Shown here piece after piece: positions 1 to 11,943 of a stretch of 64,000 nucleotides of DNA; within the stretch, counting starts at the first letter, position 1; every line of letters begins with the position of its first letter. Source of the DNA: Anaspis maculata. Its lineage: Eukaryota; Arthropoda; Insecta; Coleoptera; Scraptiidae. Under the pieces are notes generated by a model. The model did no database searches. It was not told the origin of the DNA and saw only the letters and a program-made list of their open reading frames with translations. A program made the translations under genes and the position numbers. The DNA is taken from the NCBI GenBank assembly GCA_949128115.1, contig OX421968.1:8804001-8868000 (forward strand), given 5' to 3'.

Positions 1-1053
1 ACAACCACCACTATCGAAAGTGATCAAAAACACACGCCCAAAAATGGAAGTAGTGAGAAAAAAATGCACTGTGTTGTAAAGTGATCATCTGCCATCAAAA
101 TTGATAAGAGTGTCGAGCAAAGGTGTCGTAGCTTTCAGATTATTGCAAATATTTCACGCACGCTCGCAAAATGTTGATTCGTCTACTGTTCAACACGTTG
201 CGTAATACAGACTGTTTCAATTTACCTACTTCTGCTTCCACATAGCCAGAATGAGGTGTTGTACTGAAAAAAATATCGATTTTTAATCAGTTTATAATAG
301 TTCTTGATTTAATTGTTCACATCGTGAAACAAGCGCCTCCATTTGTCGGCTGGTTTTCTAAAAAAAAATATTTCTTTGTAGGCTCTTATTATTTTATTTC
401 AGGCGCAAACCAAAAGCGATCTAACTGCTGTACAGGATTTTCATGCCTTAAATTTCAAATCACTTTTGAAGGGTGATTCAAGACTTCAAATCTCTTGAAA
501 GCTGTCGTTTATTGTCGTTGAAACTGTTGTTTCGGGGTCCTCACAACGTTCAGCCAAAGAAACTCGACAACAAAACTATCTTTTCACGTGGCGCCATCTC
601 TCGCGCACTTGAGTCTCAATATTACTATGTCACGCGAAATTTTCTTTTTTTCGGACCCTAAACGTACGAAAAAAATCGAATAAAAAACATGTGAGCTCCA
701 CGATAGCTCTAGTATTGGAATTTTTTTTTTCCCAGAACCCGGGAAACACCCTATTGAGGAAAATCCAAGGCATTTATTAATGGGCGATAACGGGTCACAA
801 TTATAATTACATGTGCCGGCGTGGCACCATCGATGAAGCGCCGGAATCGGTTGCGGGAACAAAACGTCACCTTGGCACCCGCTATGGCAACGTTGTAGTA
901 CGCCTGGTGTAGCAACAGCGCATGTCGGGGTGCCAAGGTACCGCTGTAGAGATTCGTTTGTTTTTGATATTACTCAGTCTAATCTTGAGTTAAGCACAAT
1001 TATTTTTTTGATAAACCGACAGTTGTTCAATAAATTATCCAATAAATTATCTA
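1..1053. other. Gene-free stretch with no recognised gene
   Basis: No reading frame here resembles a known protein, and the short open frames overlap on both strands. The one structure I see is a 12-base inverted pair, ACCTTGGCACCC near 869 and GGGTGCCAAGGT near 928, separated by about 45 bases. It could be a decayed small inverted-repeat element or a chance hairpin. Confidence 0.5.
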
Positions 1054-1498
1054 CAGGGTGGCCCATTGAAAACGAAACATACAGATTTTCGGGCATTCGC
1101 CCTCATTTTTTCGAAGTAAGCCCGGGCAGGTCAACTTTGTTTTCAAGGGGAACGTTCAACTGCTAATTATTCAACCGTGGAATTTCACCCCCGTAGTCAG
1201 GGTGGCAGCCCTTTCGAAAATTTTGAATGACAATTGGGGTTGAGTGATATATCATTTCAAATCTGGTTCAATTGTCTTTATTGCGGTGTTAATTTTTTTT
1301 GTCGATTCGATGCAAATTTTTCAAGATAATGCTAATTTCAGTGTTTTTGGAGGGTTACAGCCCCTTCTAGGAGGCTGGCTCGAAGTTGTCAAACCCATAA
1401 CGGGGCTTATGTCCGTCTAGTAAACAAGTTACAGGATACAAACAAATGAGGTCAAGTGCCCGAAAATTTGTCTGTTTTGTTTTCGTTGATCCACCCTG
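1054..1498. mobile_element. TA-flanked inverted-repeat MITE, CAGGGTGG ends
   Basis: The left end CAGGGTGGCCCATTGAAAAC is mirrored at the right end, which closes with GATCCACCCTG. Both outer ends are flanked by TA (1052-1053 and 1499-1500). The arms stay similar for about 45 bases, including TTTTCGGGCA on the left and TGCCCGAAAA on the right. A TA target duplication is typical of Tc1/mariner-type transposition. There is no transposase frame, so this is a non-autonomous copy of about 445 bp. Confidence 0.7.
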
Positions 1499-1915
1499 TA
1501 TATAATTTATCACAGCTAAAGAAAATTGTATCAACAATTACTAGTGAAAATAACATTATACCATATAGGTACCCATCTTTAGGACGCCATTTTTTCTCCC
1601 GCGACCTATAGCAACTCACGTGAAAAGGTGAACCTGATTCAATCCCAGAAAGCACTAAGACCTTTTTTCATACACTTTTTTTCCCTCTAGAAGCGATAAT
1701 GCTGGCTAAATGCGCCGTGTGTCGCGTAGCACGTAAAATACGAATGATGATGCCGACCCCATGCGATGTTGGTGGTCGTCAAAAATCCCTACCATGTGTT
1801 GGAACACACAGGGCTTCAGGAGTTCGGCAAAATTTCCGGTATAGTGGAGGAAAGCATTCACCGGCGTCGGTGTTAGCAGAAGTAGGCCGATGTTAAATGA
1901 ACGAAAAAAAATATA
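1499..1915. other. Unassigned spacer between two inverted-repeat elements
   Basis: No gene, tandem repeat or clear element end could be recognised. Small frames on both strands lack any family motif. Confidence 0.4.
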
Positions 1916-4129
1916 CAGGTGTCCCAGAAATGAGTACACAAAAAGATATCACATATTCTTGACAACAAAATAGGTAGATTTGACCAGCTTACCTTTATAC
2001 AAAAATGCTTCCTAAGAGAGATACAGGCTTCCAAAGTTGACTTTTGGATGTCGTTTTTATGGCATATTTCCGAAATCGTTCGTGATAGAAAGACAGTATT
2101 TTGCACAGTTACTCAGGTTTTCACGCTTCACAATAAGACGTTGCGCCCGAAAATGAATAAAGATGCTTTTGTTGAATTTCGATAAAATGCATGGTTTTCA
2201 AGAAAAATCAATTTAAAAATTTCATCACCTAAGAAACTGCCATCTTGAACTTTTACAGTTTCCAACCGATTAACTTGAGATTTTGAGTAACTAGACCATA
2301 AAGGCGCGCTTAAGCGCCTTTAATCAAAAGTCAGGTGATCCCGAACATTGAATAAACTTGAAGATTAAATAATCTCGAAAATTGAATAACATCGAGAATT
2401 GAATAATCTCAAAAATGAATATACCCACCCTTAAAATTATTCGAATTATAATTTCTGTTCAACATTACTTTTTCATCCGTTATTGTAGAACACAATGAAA
2501 AAGAAATCAATTTTTGAGATCAATTAACATTTCATAGCTTGAAATTTCTTCTTTCCAAAATCTGATATAAGATTTGGAGGCCACCATAAAACATGCTATC
2601 AAATGCGATTCCTTAATTGTTTGGCATACTTTGGCTGATTCGAAGAAAAAAATATAAGCAACTGAAATGTTTCAGGAATATTTTCAAAATTTTCAATTTA
2701 GATCAGTCAAACGCTATTCCAGATATTCACAAAGTCACTATTGCAATGTTGGTGTTCTCATTGACCGTTCTAACACTCGATAACAACGTAATCTAATGAG
2801 ATGCACCTAGGTACTCATTTTACTTTCGAATTTCGATGAAGCTTGGAGCCGCTACATCGTGCTTGGGGCGTAATAATAGGCAACACAACATACAACAGTT
2901 ACTTTCGCTGAGCTGAAGATTTTACAACAGCTGAACCACAGAATAATGCCGAACTCTGAACTGCGACTACACGAACACGTCCTAAACACAGAATCACAGA
3001 AATGAAATGCGTTATTACGTTCTAGCATTGAATGTTCTAGTAAATTTCAAAACAAATTTGGAAACCGCACTCAGATGTAGACAACCAAACATACTTCAAC
3101 TGATGTAGGGGAACAGTGTCTGAGCTAACGCAATCAAATATGGATTATTTTATAAAAAAGTACCGAATTTTCGGCAGAACACCAACATTAAAAAATTCAT
3201 TCTGAAAATTGTGACCAAATATCATATGATGATCATGTTCGTTTCCACGTCTATTACTTCTTGTGATACATTCAGTGTTCAAAGTCTCAATGTCCCATAT
3301 CAGTTCGTTTCAAACTACCTACTTGACTACGTGATCAAGTTCGAAGCTCGGAACAGCGCAATCGCGTCCATGGCCTTGAAGTGGACATCTCTTTTTCAAG
3401 TTTTGGAACATGTACTCTCAAGAGACAGTCGATATGCATCAGCTGTCAAATTTTGAATTTTGACGTTCTTAGAGGTCACCAAGTGGATCAATTGAAAACT
3501 GTAAAAGTCCAAAATGGCTACTATGAGAAACGTCAAAATTCAAAATTTGATCAATGCTTACACTTCCTTCAAAAGTACATGTTGACTTAAAAATCTCGAG
3601 TGAATCGGTTGGAAACTGTAAGAGTTCAAGATGGCAGTTTCTTGGGTAATGATATTTTTAAATCGAGTTTTCATGAAAACCATGCATTTTATCGAAATTC
3701 AACAGAAGCACCTTTCCTTTCCTCTGTGAAAATATTTGAAAATTGAACTTCATCAACTTTGAAAAAATTCCTCGAAAAATTCACACGCAAAAAAGTTGAA
3801 GGGGATTTTACCCTCCCCCCCCCAATCAGTTTGACACCTCCCCAGGTGAAATTTTGACACAGCCGCAACGTCATATGGTGAAGCATAAAAACCTGAGTGA
3901 CTGTACAAAATTCTGTCTTTCTATTATGAACGGTTTCGGAGATATGCCATAAAAACTACATCCTTTATTTTATACTTTATATACATCCTTTACTACATAC
4001 TTTATTTATTTATTTATTTATTTAAACTACATCCAAAACTGAATTTTGGAAACCTGTATCTCCCTTTGGAAGCATTTTGCTATAGAGGTAAGCTTGGTTG
4101 AATCGACCTACTCATTTCTGGGACACCTG
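1916..4129. mobile_element. TA-flanked foldback element, CAGGTGTCCC ends
   Basis: The left end reads CAGGTGTCCCAGAAATGAGT and the right end closes with CTCATTTCTGGGACACCTG. TA lies outside each end. The arms correspond over about 380 bases on the left (to about 2,295) and about 540 on the right (from about 3,590); the right arm carries extra sequence, including a (TTTA)n run near 4,005. A short perfect palindrome with 8-base arms AAAGGCGC/GCGCCTTT sits at 2,299-2,322, just inside the left arm. The interior contains short AT-rich repeats around 2,340-2,410 and no recognisable transposase. Confidence 0.72.
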
Positions 4130-4398
4130 TATACAGGGTGTTTCAGATTTAAATCGCGTCCTTTCGAGAAGTGATGGGAAACGTCAAAAGAAGCGAATAA
4201 TAACGGAGATAAAGGCGTTCAAAGTTGAACTTTAAATCGATTGTTCATCATAACTTTTAAACTTCTCAACCGATTTTGTTCAAATTTGAACCGAAGCTTA
4301 CTAAAATAAGTCGGTAGCTAACGATAATAACGAGGTCCATTAAAATTTTTCAGGGGCGTGGATGATGGGGGGGATGCCTCCACTTTTTTACCTCTATT

Positions 4399-5768
4399 TT
4401 TAGCGCACTTTCCCAAAAAATGGGAAAAAGGCGCTTTTAGCTTCACTTTGTCCGTCCGTCCGTCCGTCCGTCCGTACCCCGGATAACTCCTCGGGGAAGA
4501 AAGATATCGATGTGGTGTAAACTCTGATCAATAGTACATATGTCCAGGATGTCAAGTTGACTTTTAGTTTTTTGTTATTCTGCCGCCATCTTTGATCCGC
4601 CATTTTGAATTTCTCTAAAAGTGATCCGATTGGAATGAAATTTGCAGGCAATGTAAACCACATCAAGATCTATCCAATTTTCGACAATTGATGTCCCACC
4701 GCCATCTTGTATTCTCCATATTGAACATGTTTCGAAGTGATAGAACTAGGAGAATTATGCCTCAACGAGAAGAGATATCAATGTGGTGCAAACGCCAATC
4801 GAATGCGTACGTGACCACCATATGAAGTTGACCAATGACTTTTGTCACTTGGCCGCCATCTTTGGTCCGCCATTTTGAATTTCTCTGAAAGTGGTCTGAT
4901 TCGAGTGAAACTCGCAAGCGATGTGAACTTCAATTAGATACATCCAATTTTCGACAATTGATGCCCCGCCGCCATTTTGTATTCTCCACATTGAACATGT
5001 TTCAAAGTGACAGAACTAGGAGAATTATGCCTCAACGAAAAGAGATATCGATGTGATGCAAACGCCAATCGAATGCGTACGTGACCACCATATAAAGTTG
5101 ACCAAAGATTTTTGTCACTTGGCCGCCATCTTTGATCCGCCATTTTAAATTTCTCTGAAAGTGGTCTGATTCGAGTGAACTTCGCAGGCGATGTGAACTT
5201 CAATTAAATACATCCAATTTTCGAGAATTGATGCCCCGCCGCCATCTTGTATTCTCCATATTGAACATGTTTGAAAGATTGAAAGTGATAGAACTAGGAG
5301 AATTATGCCTCAACGAAAAGAGATATCAATGTGGTGCAAACGCCAATCGAATGCGTACGTGACCACCATATAAAGTTGACCAATGATTTTGGTCACTTGG
5401 CCGCCATCTTTGATCCGCCATTTTGAATTTCTCTGAAAGTTGTCCGATTTGAGTGAAATTCACAGGCGATGTGAACTACATCAAAATACATTTGATTTTG
5501 GACAAATGATGCTCTGCTGCCATCTTGGCCACCATATTGAAATCTCTTATTAGTGGAAGGATTTTCATGAAACTGGGAACTCACCCTTGTCTCTAGTACG
5601 ATCATTTTGATTTTTAAGCCAAATTTCATGAATCTGACGTTATTTTGGCCGCCATATTGAAATTTCTGCCCAAATAACGGTAGAACCTTAATTAACATCT
5701 TGCGTTCACTAATCCTCCAAAAAGGAAGTGCGCTACTGAGCCTCATGCCCATGAGGCATATTCGCTTG
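4399..5768 (+). mobile_element. HINE-like (non-autonomous Helentron) copy A
   Basis: Read on the plus strand it starts TAGCGCACTTTCC, followed by a (CCGT)n microsatellite near 4,450-4,475. It ends with GGAAGTGCGCT, then a strong hairpin whose 8-base stem GCCTCATG/CATGAGGC closes 11 bases before the terminal CTTG. Sub-terminal inverted repeats, a microsatellite near one end, internal tandem repeats and a 3' hairpin are the reported layout of Helentron-associated elements (HINE, including Drosophila DINE-1). The assignment is by structure; no Rep/helicase frame is present. Confidence 0.62.
4570..5650. repeat. Tandem repeat of about 270 bp inside HINE copy A
   Basis: The segment containing GCCGCCATCTTTG followed by TCCGCCATTTT recurs at about 4,582, 4,853, 5,123 and 5,401, giving spacings of about 270, 270 and 278. 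The longer last spacing comes from a small local duplication around 5,275. The open frames crossing this array (for example 5,393-5,752, minus) repeat short words such as FQYGGQ because the DNA repeats, and are not taken as genes. Confidence 0.75.
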
Positions 5769-6347
5769 TTTACCTATTGAGGTAATTTTGTGGATTCACA
5801 TTTTTCAATTCTACGTCCAATTCCAAAGAAAAAATTACCCCTGCAAAATTTTGATTAGAGGATCTGAAAACACATCAAAATACATATCCACTTTCAAGAG
5901 CCAAAAAAATGTTTTTCCTGAAAGCTTCTCGTTTCGTAGAAGAACTCATGATTGCTAATCAAAATTTTGCAAGAGTGACTTTTTCCTTCAAATTGAACGT
6001 AGAATTCAAAAATATGATCAATCTACCAAAGTACCAGAGGGATTAAAAAATAGGAGTAAATAGCGGGAGCACCCCCCATTATCCACGCCATTGAAAAATT
6101 TTGATGGAACGCATCATTATTGCTAGATACCGACTTATTTTATTTAGCTTTGGTTCAAATCTGAACAAAATCGGTTGAGAAGTTCGAAAATTACGACAAA
6201 ATATCGATTTTTAAAATTCACCTTTGAACGCCCATATCTCCGTTATTAATCGTTTCTGACATATATTTTTTTGAGAAAGTCCACTTCTTTTCAAGTTTCT
6301 CATCATTTCCTGAAAGGACGCGATTTAAATTCGAAGCACCGTGTATA

Positions 6348-7032
6348 CAGGCGTCCCGAAATTACTGCATCAAGATTCACAGGGAGATTGAAAAATTAGG
6401 GGACTTTTCCGATAAACGTACCCCCCGCAAACGTATAATAACGAAGATACAGGCCTTCAAAGTTGTTTTTTCAAACAGTTTTTTTTTTCATACCCTTCCC
6501 CTTTCCCCCCTATTTTTTACCTTTGCCGCTTAACCGCCTGTGCCACGGGGCCGCCTGCCTAGATTAGGAATTCATTTGATGACACGATACAATTATTGTA
6601 AAATGCTAAATTCAGGGACATGCACCTGCAACAGTCGTTTTTTTTTCCCAAGTATCACTGGGGAGGAGGGGTCGTAGTTAAAGCACAGTACATACACGAG
6701 TTCAGTAAATCGTCCGCTTGGAGCAAAACTAGTCTAGGTCACATTTTGGAAATCTTATGGAAAAAAATTAGCTGCACTAAACGCAGCAAGCTTGGCTAGA
6801 TAGGAAACTTTGATCCTGTGATATTACTATTCTTTATTTGGAAGTTTTTCTGCACCAAATGCAGACTTACTCAAGGAATACATTCGCAATAAAAACCTGT
6901 ATTGGTGAACACTGGGCTAGACTAGTTTTGCCCCAAGGCAAGGGGACGAAAATCGAAATACTGCTCTCGCTCGCTTGTCCGCAATTTTTCCCTGCGTCCG
7001 TATGCGTAATATGGTACTTACTACTCTTGTTA
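6348..7032. mobile_element. Single-ended remnant, CAGGCGTCCCG end
   Basis: A clear left terminus, CAGGCGTCCCGAAATTACTG, directly follows the TATA junction with the preceding element. It is related to the CAGGTGTCCCGGAATAAGTG end at 7,035 (both are followed by ACAGGGAGAT). I found no right end of its own before 7,035, so it appears truncated. The remaining few hundred bases hold no recognisable gene. Confidence 0.5.
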
Positions 7033-7731
7033 TACAGGTGTCCCGGAATAAGTGTTACAAAACTTACAGGGAGATAGAAAATTGAAAAATAAATTCTTTT
7101 GGGACTTTTGTTAATAAACATACCCTAGCAAACGTATAATAACGGAGATACAGGCCTTCAAGTTTTTTTTTGCATAACTTTTGAACCGTTTAACCGATTT
7201 TATTCAAATTCAAACCAAAGTTTATTAAGACAGGTCTTTATTGAACAGTGTTAACGAATTCCATCAGACATTTTTAGGGATAAAGATATTAGGGGGTACC
7301 GTCCCCCTTTTCCCCCTATTTTCAACCCTGCTGAATATTTTTAGAAACGGTTTCAATTTTTGTATTCTGCGTTCAATTTAAAGAAAAAAGTTACTCTTGC
7401 AAAATGTTGATTCGAGGCTTCATTTTCAAGATATTTGGGTTTGAAACATTGGAAAACAACACGAAATCGCCACTTTCCAGGGCCCAAATTGTTTTTTTCT
7501 GAAAAACTCCATGTTTCTCAGCGAAAATGGTGGTTTATCAACTTAAAACACCCAGAAAACTCATTCCTGTTGACAAATCATGGGTTTTCTTGAATTTTAA
7601 TTTTTAGGCCCAGGAATTTTGCGATTTCGAGATGTTTTCCAATGTTTCAATCCCAAATATCTCGAAAACGAAGCCTCTAATCAAAATTTTGCAAGAGTAA
7701 CTTTTTTCTTTAAATTGAACGTAAAAGTAAA

Positions 7732-9732
7732 CAAGTGAGTATGCCTTCACGTGCGTGAGTCTCAGTAGCGCATTTTTTCAAAGAGGCATATTGTGAACGT
7801 AAAGAAATTTGGTTGAAGGAGAAACACCATTCCTTGCCCACTTTCTTCATTCGAAACTCATTGTGATATTTTGTTATCAGAATGGGGTACTTGCCAATGA
7901 AATAGATTTGAATGAAAATTCTTTCATACATCAATATTTTTTTGTTTGAGGGCGGGAGCTGGGAGCGGCGACTAAACAACAGTAGTCTATTCTTTCCCAT
8001 TTTTAGTCGGCTATCCATATAGCGAAAGAATTAGATCGCTATGTCTTCGGGTTTATGTTTTCCATTTATCCTTACTTTGAGGGCAGCGTGTGGGGATGGC
8101 GGCATTCGGCAAAGTAACTGTTGCACAGTTTGAGTTAGGAGTTTCTAAATGTTTGAGGAAATATGACAATCAGTGAAAATTGTGAAAGTTGCATTTTTTG
8201 TTTGGGGGCGGGAGCTGGAGACGGCGACTAATCAAAAGTGGCCTATCTCTTCCCATTTTCAGTCAGCTATCTATACAGCGGAACAATTAGATCGCTATGT
8301 CTTCAGGGTTATGTTTTACATTAATCTCTTACTTTGGGGCCGGCGTGTGGGAGCGGCAGAGTTTGGCAAAGATATTCTTCCACAGTTTGAGTTGGGAGTT
8401 TCTGAATGTTTGAGGTAACATTAAAATGTAAATCAGTGGAAATTATTGAAAGTTGCACTTTTTTTCTTTTGGGGGTGGAAGTTGAAAGCGGCGTCATATC
8501 AAAAGTAGCCTATTCTTTCCCATTTTTAGTAAGCTATCTATATAGCGAAAGAATTAGATCGTTATGTCTTCGGGTTTATGTTTTTCATTCATCTCTCACT
8601 TTGATGGCAGCGTATGGGGGCGGCAGCATTCGGCAAAGTAACTGTTGCACAGTTTGAGTTAGAAGTAACTAAATGTAAGGGAAATATGACAATCAGTGAA
8701 CATTGTGAAAGTTGCATTTTTTTTGTTTGGAGGCGGCGGCTAATTAAAAGTGGCCTATCTTTTTCCAATTTCAGTCAGCTATCAATATAGTGAAAGAATT
8801 AGATCGCTATGTCTTCAGGTTCATGTTTTACATTTATCTCTCACTTTGGGGGCGGCGTGTTGGAGCGGCAGAGTTTGGCAAAGAAATTCTTGCACAGTTT
8901 GAGTCAAGAGTTTCTAAATGTTCGAGGTAACATTATCAGCTAAATCAGTGAAAATTGTTGAAAGTTGCACTTTTTTCTTTTGGGGGCGGAAGCTGGAGGC
9001 GGCGCCATATCAAAAGTAGCCTATCCTTTTCCATTTTTAGTCAGCTATCCATATAGCGAAAAACTTAGATCGCTATGTCTTCGGGTTCATATTTTTCATT
9101 TATCTCTTACTTTGGGGGCGGCGTGCGGGAGCGGCAGCGTTCGGCTGAGCAAATGTTGCACAAGTTGAGTTGGCAGTTCCTAAATGTTGAAGGGAACATC
9201 TCAATCAGTAACATTTGTGAAAGTTGCACTTTTTATCGTTTGGGGGCGGAATCTGGGGGCGGCGACTAACCAAAAGTAGCCTATCCTTTCCCATTTTTAG
9301 TCAGCTATTTATATACCGAAAGAATCAGATCGCTATGTCTTCGGGTTTATGTTTTTCATTTTAAAGTGATTGGGGGCGGTTTTTAGCAGTTTTTTCATGT
9401 CGACGGCACATATTGAAGACGGAATGTTTCTTGGCTTACGTTTATAAGTGACAACTATGTATTATTCAAAAAATGAGAACACTAGAGCATCAGGTCTGGT
9501 AGAAAGTGCAATATTATGTTATTTCAAGTTTATCGGGGGCGGTTTTCTTTATGTTGGCGGCGCAATATGGACATCCAATATAGCCTAGCCCTCCTTTGGG
9601 AGTGGCAGCTATGTAACAGCGAAAAAATTAGAAAGCTAGGTCGTCTAGTTTGGGAGGAGTTCGAGGAACGGACGGACGGACGGACAAAGCGGTTGCAATA
9701 GCGATTTTCATCAAGATGGAAAATGCGCTAAA
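7732..9732 (-). mobile_element. HINE-like (non-autonomous Helentron) copy B
   Basis: In reverse orientation it begins TAGCGCATTTTCCATCTTG (near 9,713-9,732), then (CCGT)n, and ends with a TGCGCT sub-terminal repeat, the small hairpin TCACG/CGTGA and CTTG (near 7,732-7,775). About five tandem units of roughly 260 bp lie between. It interrupts the 7,035-11,382 element. Apparent proteins in the array, several repeating words like [18 protein letters not shown], are products of the tandem repeat. Confidence 0.65.
7940..9370. repeat. Tandem array of about 260-bp GC-box units (copy B)
   Basis: The phrase GAAAGTTGCA recurs near 8,187, 8,446, 8,707, 8,959 and 9,220, with spacings of about 252-261. 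Each unit carries a TTTGGGGGCGG-like GC-rich stretch, a conserved AGATCGCTATGTCTTC segment and a TCAGCTAT/ACTAAAAATGG-type block. The same unit appears inverted at 51,720-52,960, 59,930-61,250 and 63,222-63,480. Confidence 0.8.
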
Positions 9733-9895
9733 AACTGAAACAATTCCCAAAAATATTTGGGGAGGTCAAAAATAGGATGGATGGGGGGAGGGCACTCCCT
9801 ATGATCTTCGCCCCCAAAAATGTCTGATGGAATTCGTTAATATTGTTCAATAGAGACCTGTTTCGGTAAAACTTTGGTTTGAATAGTAACTTTCA

Positions 9896-11195
9896 TTATA
9901 GTGGTATACCCAACGCTTGCGCCAAATTTCAACATGCGCGCATGCTCGAATGGCGTCAAATACAAAATTTGCGAACAAATGCTACAAAATCGCAAGAAAA
10001 ACCGCCATCAAGTTGAAAAATACGCGCCGCAGCGAACAGGGTAATAGGCTAGAGGTTAATACACACTAGTTATTTTATTACTTATTTTTCATTAAAAAGT
10101 CCGCATTGTTCATTAAATTATAAATAACTGCGTTTTACATTGATCGGATGTGCGTACGCAACCCATAATGCAACCCCCACCAACTCTATTTTCAGTTTGA
10201 CAAGCAACGGTCGTGACTTTTCGCTGCTGTCTGCTGTCAACGTCAACTATTTATTCGCCATTTTGAAGTTCGCTCCGAGTGTCGTACGTTTGTAAACAAG
10301 TGGGCCGCTATTCTTGAATCGTGTGAGGAAAGTCCCTGGGAGTTTTATATAATCAGTACTACACTTCTGTAGCGAAAGTTGCCTAAAAACCACGATTTTA
10401 GGCAACATTCGCTCCATCAGTGTACTGCGGAATGTATTGTGTATGAATGTATTGAATCTATCCTTGGTGACCCGTTTCAGAGTGAAATTTTTCCGGTTAC
10501 ACAGCTTCACCCACCGTGCACATTGTCACATTCCTCGCAAGACTTTACGTGTTTTTCAAATTTCTCCAGTACCAAGTTTTTACGGTATTTTAAGCACGTT
10601 TTTGGGAATCGGATAAAGAAATACATATTTTTGTCATTATTACCGACTATCACTGTGCCAATTCCCATGAGCACAATGTTTCACGGCCCCTTTCACTTGT
10701 TTTTCCATGATTTTTGGAAGGATAACACCGCTTATTTAGTTTTGAAAAAAACTGATTCTTATACTTTGAAGAGCACAGGGCCGCTATTCTTGAATCGTGT
10801 GGGAAAAGTCCCTGAGAGTAAAATACATTCCGCAGTACACTGATGTAGCGAATGTTGCCTAAAATCGTGGTTTTTAGGCAACTTTCGCTAGTCAAACTGA
10901 AAATAAAGTTGTTGGGGGTTGCATTATGGGTTGCGTACGCACATCCGATCGATGTAAAACGCAGTTATTTATAATTTAATGAACAATGCGGACTTTTTGA
11001 TGAAAAATAAGTAATACACACTAGAGTGTGTATTAACCTCTAGCCTATTACCCTGTTCGCTGCGGCGCGTATTTTTCAACTCTATGGCGGTTTTTCGCGC
11101 CATTTTCTAGCATTTGTTCGCAAATTTTGTATTTGACGCCATTACTTCAGAAGACGAGTATGCGCGCTGATGGTGCGCTGGATAATGGAAGGTAC
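9896..11195. mobile_element. TA-flanked foldback element nested in the 7,035-11,382 element
   Basis: The ends GTAACTTTCATTAT and (mirrored) ATAATGGAAGGTAC are flanked by TA. Long inverted arms follow: for example, AACAGGGTAATAGGCTAGAG near 10,036 is mirrored near 11,035-11,056, and GGATGTGCGTACGCAACCCA near 10,146 is mirrored near 10,928. A second inner motif, GGGCCGCTATTCTTGAATCG, occurs in direct orientation at about 10,301 and 10,779. The 154-codon frame at 10,379-10,843 lies wholly in this foldback and has no recognisable domain. Confidence 0.65.
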
Positions 11196-11420
11196 TATTT
11201 GACTAAAATCGGTTCAACGGTTCAAAAGTCATGCAAAAAAAAACTGTTTTTAAAAAACAACTTTGAAGGCCTGTATCTGCGTTATTATCCGTTTGCAGGG
11301 GTATGTTTATTGAGAACAGTCTCCTTATTTTTTGATTTCCTATCTCCCTGTTAGTTTTGTAACACTTATTCCGGGACACCTGTATAAAAGTATGTGGTAT
11401 AATCTACTATTGTAAAACAT

Positions 11421-11943
11421 GACTGCGTTTCTATCGTAGCTTTGGATCCGATCGAAACTCGATCCGATCGAGTCGATCCGCTTGAAATTGCCGATGTAAA
11501 CGGTCAGGATTGAGATTTCAATCGGATGGAGCAGTTCAAGTCGATCCGGTGCTTTGGCCGGCTTGACTTGAGTCGAGCGGATCGGGACCCGCATCCGCTC
11601 GTATTTTGGCCGATGCAAACGGAATCGGATCGAAGTGACAGATGACCGACTTGTAAACAAAGCGTATTTTTACTAAATATCAAGGGATGTTTCCCAGTAA
11701 TTGTGAATATTGTGATTAAAATACACCAAAAAATTCAATTATTGAATAGTTTTCGGTTTGGTGCAGTTTGACGCGTTTTAAACCATGTTGTTGTTGCTCC
11801 TAGATTCTAACCTAACTCTAAGGGAGTGAAATAGGATTGAGTGAAGCGGATCGAACGTGCGACGATAAAAACGCGCTTGACTGAAGCCACTTTGGATCCG
11901 TTCGAAACTCGAGCGGATCGAAAGCTGCGATAGAAACGCAGTC
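11421..11943. mobile_element. Inverted-repeat MITE rich in GATCCGATCGA words
   Basis: The left end GACTGCGTTTCTATCGTAGC is mirrored at the right by GCTGCGATAGAAACGCAGTC. The following TTTGGATCCG is found inside both arms. The interior is dense in TCGATCCG/CGGATCGA words, unlike the AT-rich surroundings. No coding capacity was recognised, and a target duplication is not obvious. Confidence 0.65.

Larger units (their letters stand above)
4134..6343. mobile_element. TA-flanked foldback element, CAGGGTGTTTC ends
   Basis: The left end CAGGGTGTTTCAGATTTAAA is mirrored by a right end containing CGCGATTTAAATTCGAAGC and closing with GTG before TA. The arms are about 250-280 bases each. The element abuts its neighbours on both sides: its flanking TA dinucleotides join theirs as TATA (4130-4133 and 6344-6347). 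The interior is occupied by a separate HINE-like insertion at about 4,399-5,768. Confidence 0.72.
7035..11382. mobile_element. Large TA-flanked inverted-repeat element, interrupted by two others
   Basis: The left end CAGGTGTCCCGGAATAAGTG is matched by the right end CACTTATTCCGGGACACCTG, with TA outside both. Sub-terminal sequence also corresponds: the segment at 7,190-7,330 is mirrored by sequence split between 9,765-9,893 and 11,196-11,290. The split is explained by an inserted element at 9,896-11,195. A second insertion, HINE copy B, lies at about 7,732-9,732. After removing both, the host would be about 1.05 kb and has no transposase frame. Confidence 0.7.

Noticed and set aside
869..939. 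Inverted ACCTTGGCACCC pair as a non-coding RNA hairpin or terminator
   Set aside because: The loop is long, there is no tract or second element, and a eukaryotic window gives no reason to expect an intrinsic terminator.
5393..5752. 119-codon minus-strand frame with repeated FQYGGQ
   Set aside because: The words come from the repeated ATGGCGGCCAA DNA unit of the HINE subfamily.
10379..10843. 154-codon open frame on the plus strand
   Set aside because: It lies wholly inside a foldback element, contains no recognisable domain, and ends in a segment that repeats an earlier part of the same element (GGGCCGCTATTCTTGAATCG).
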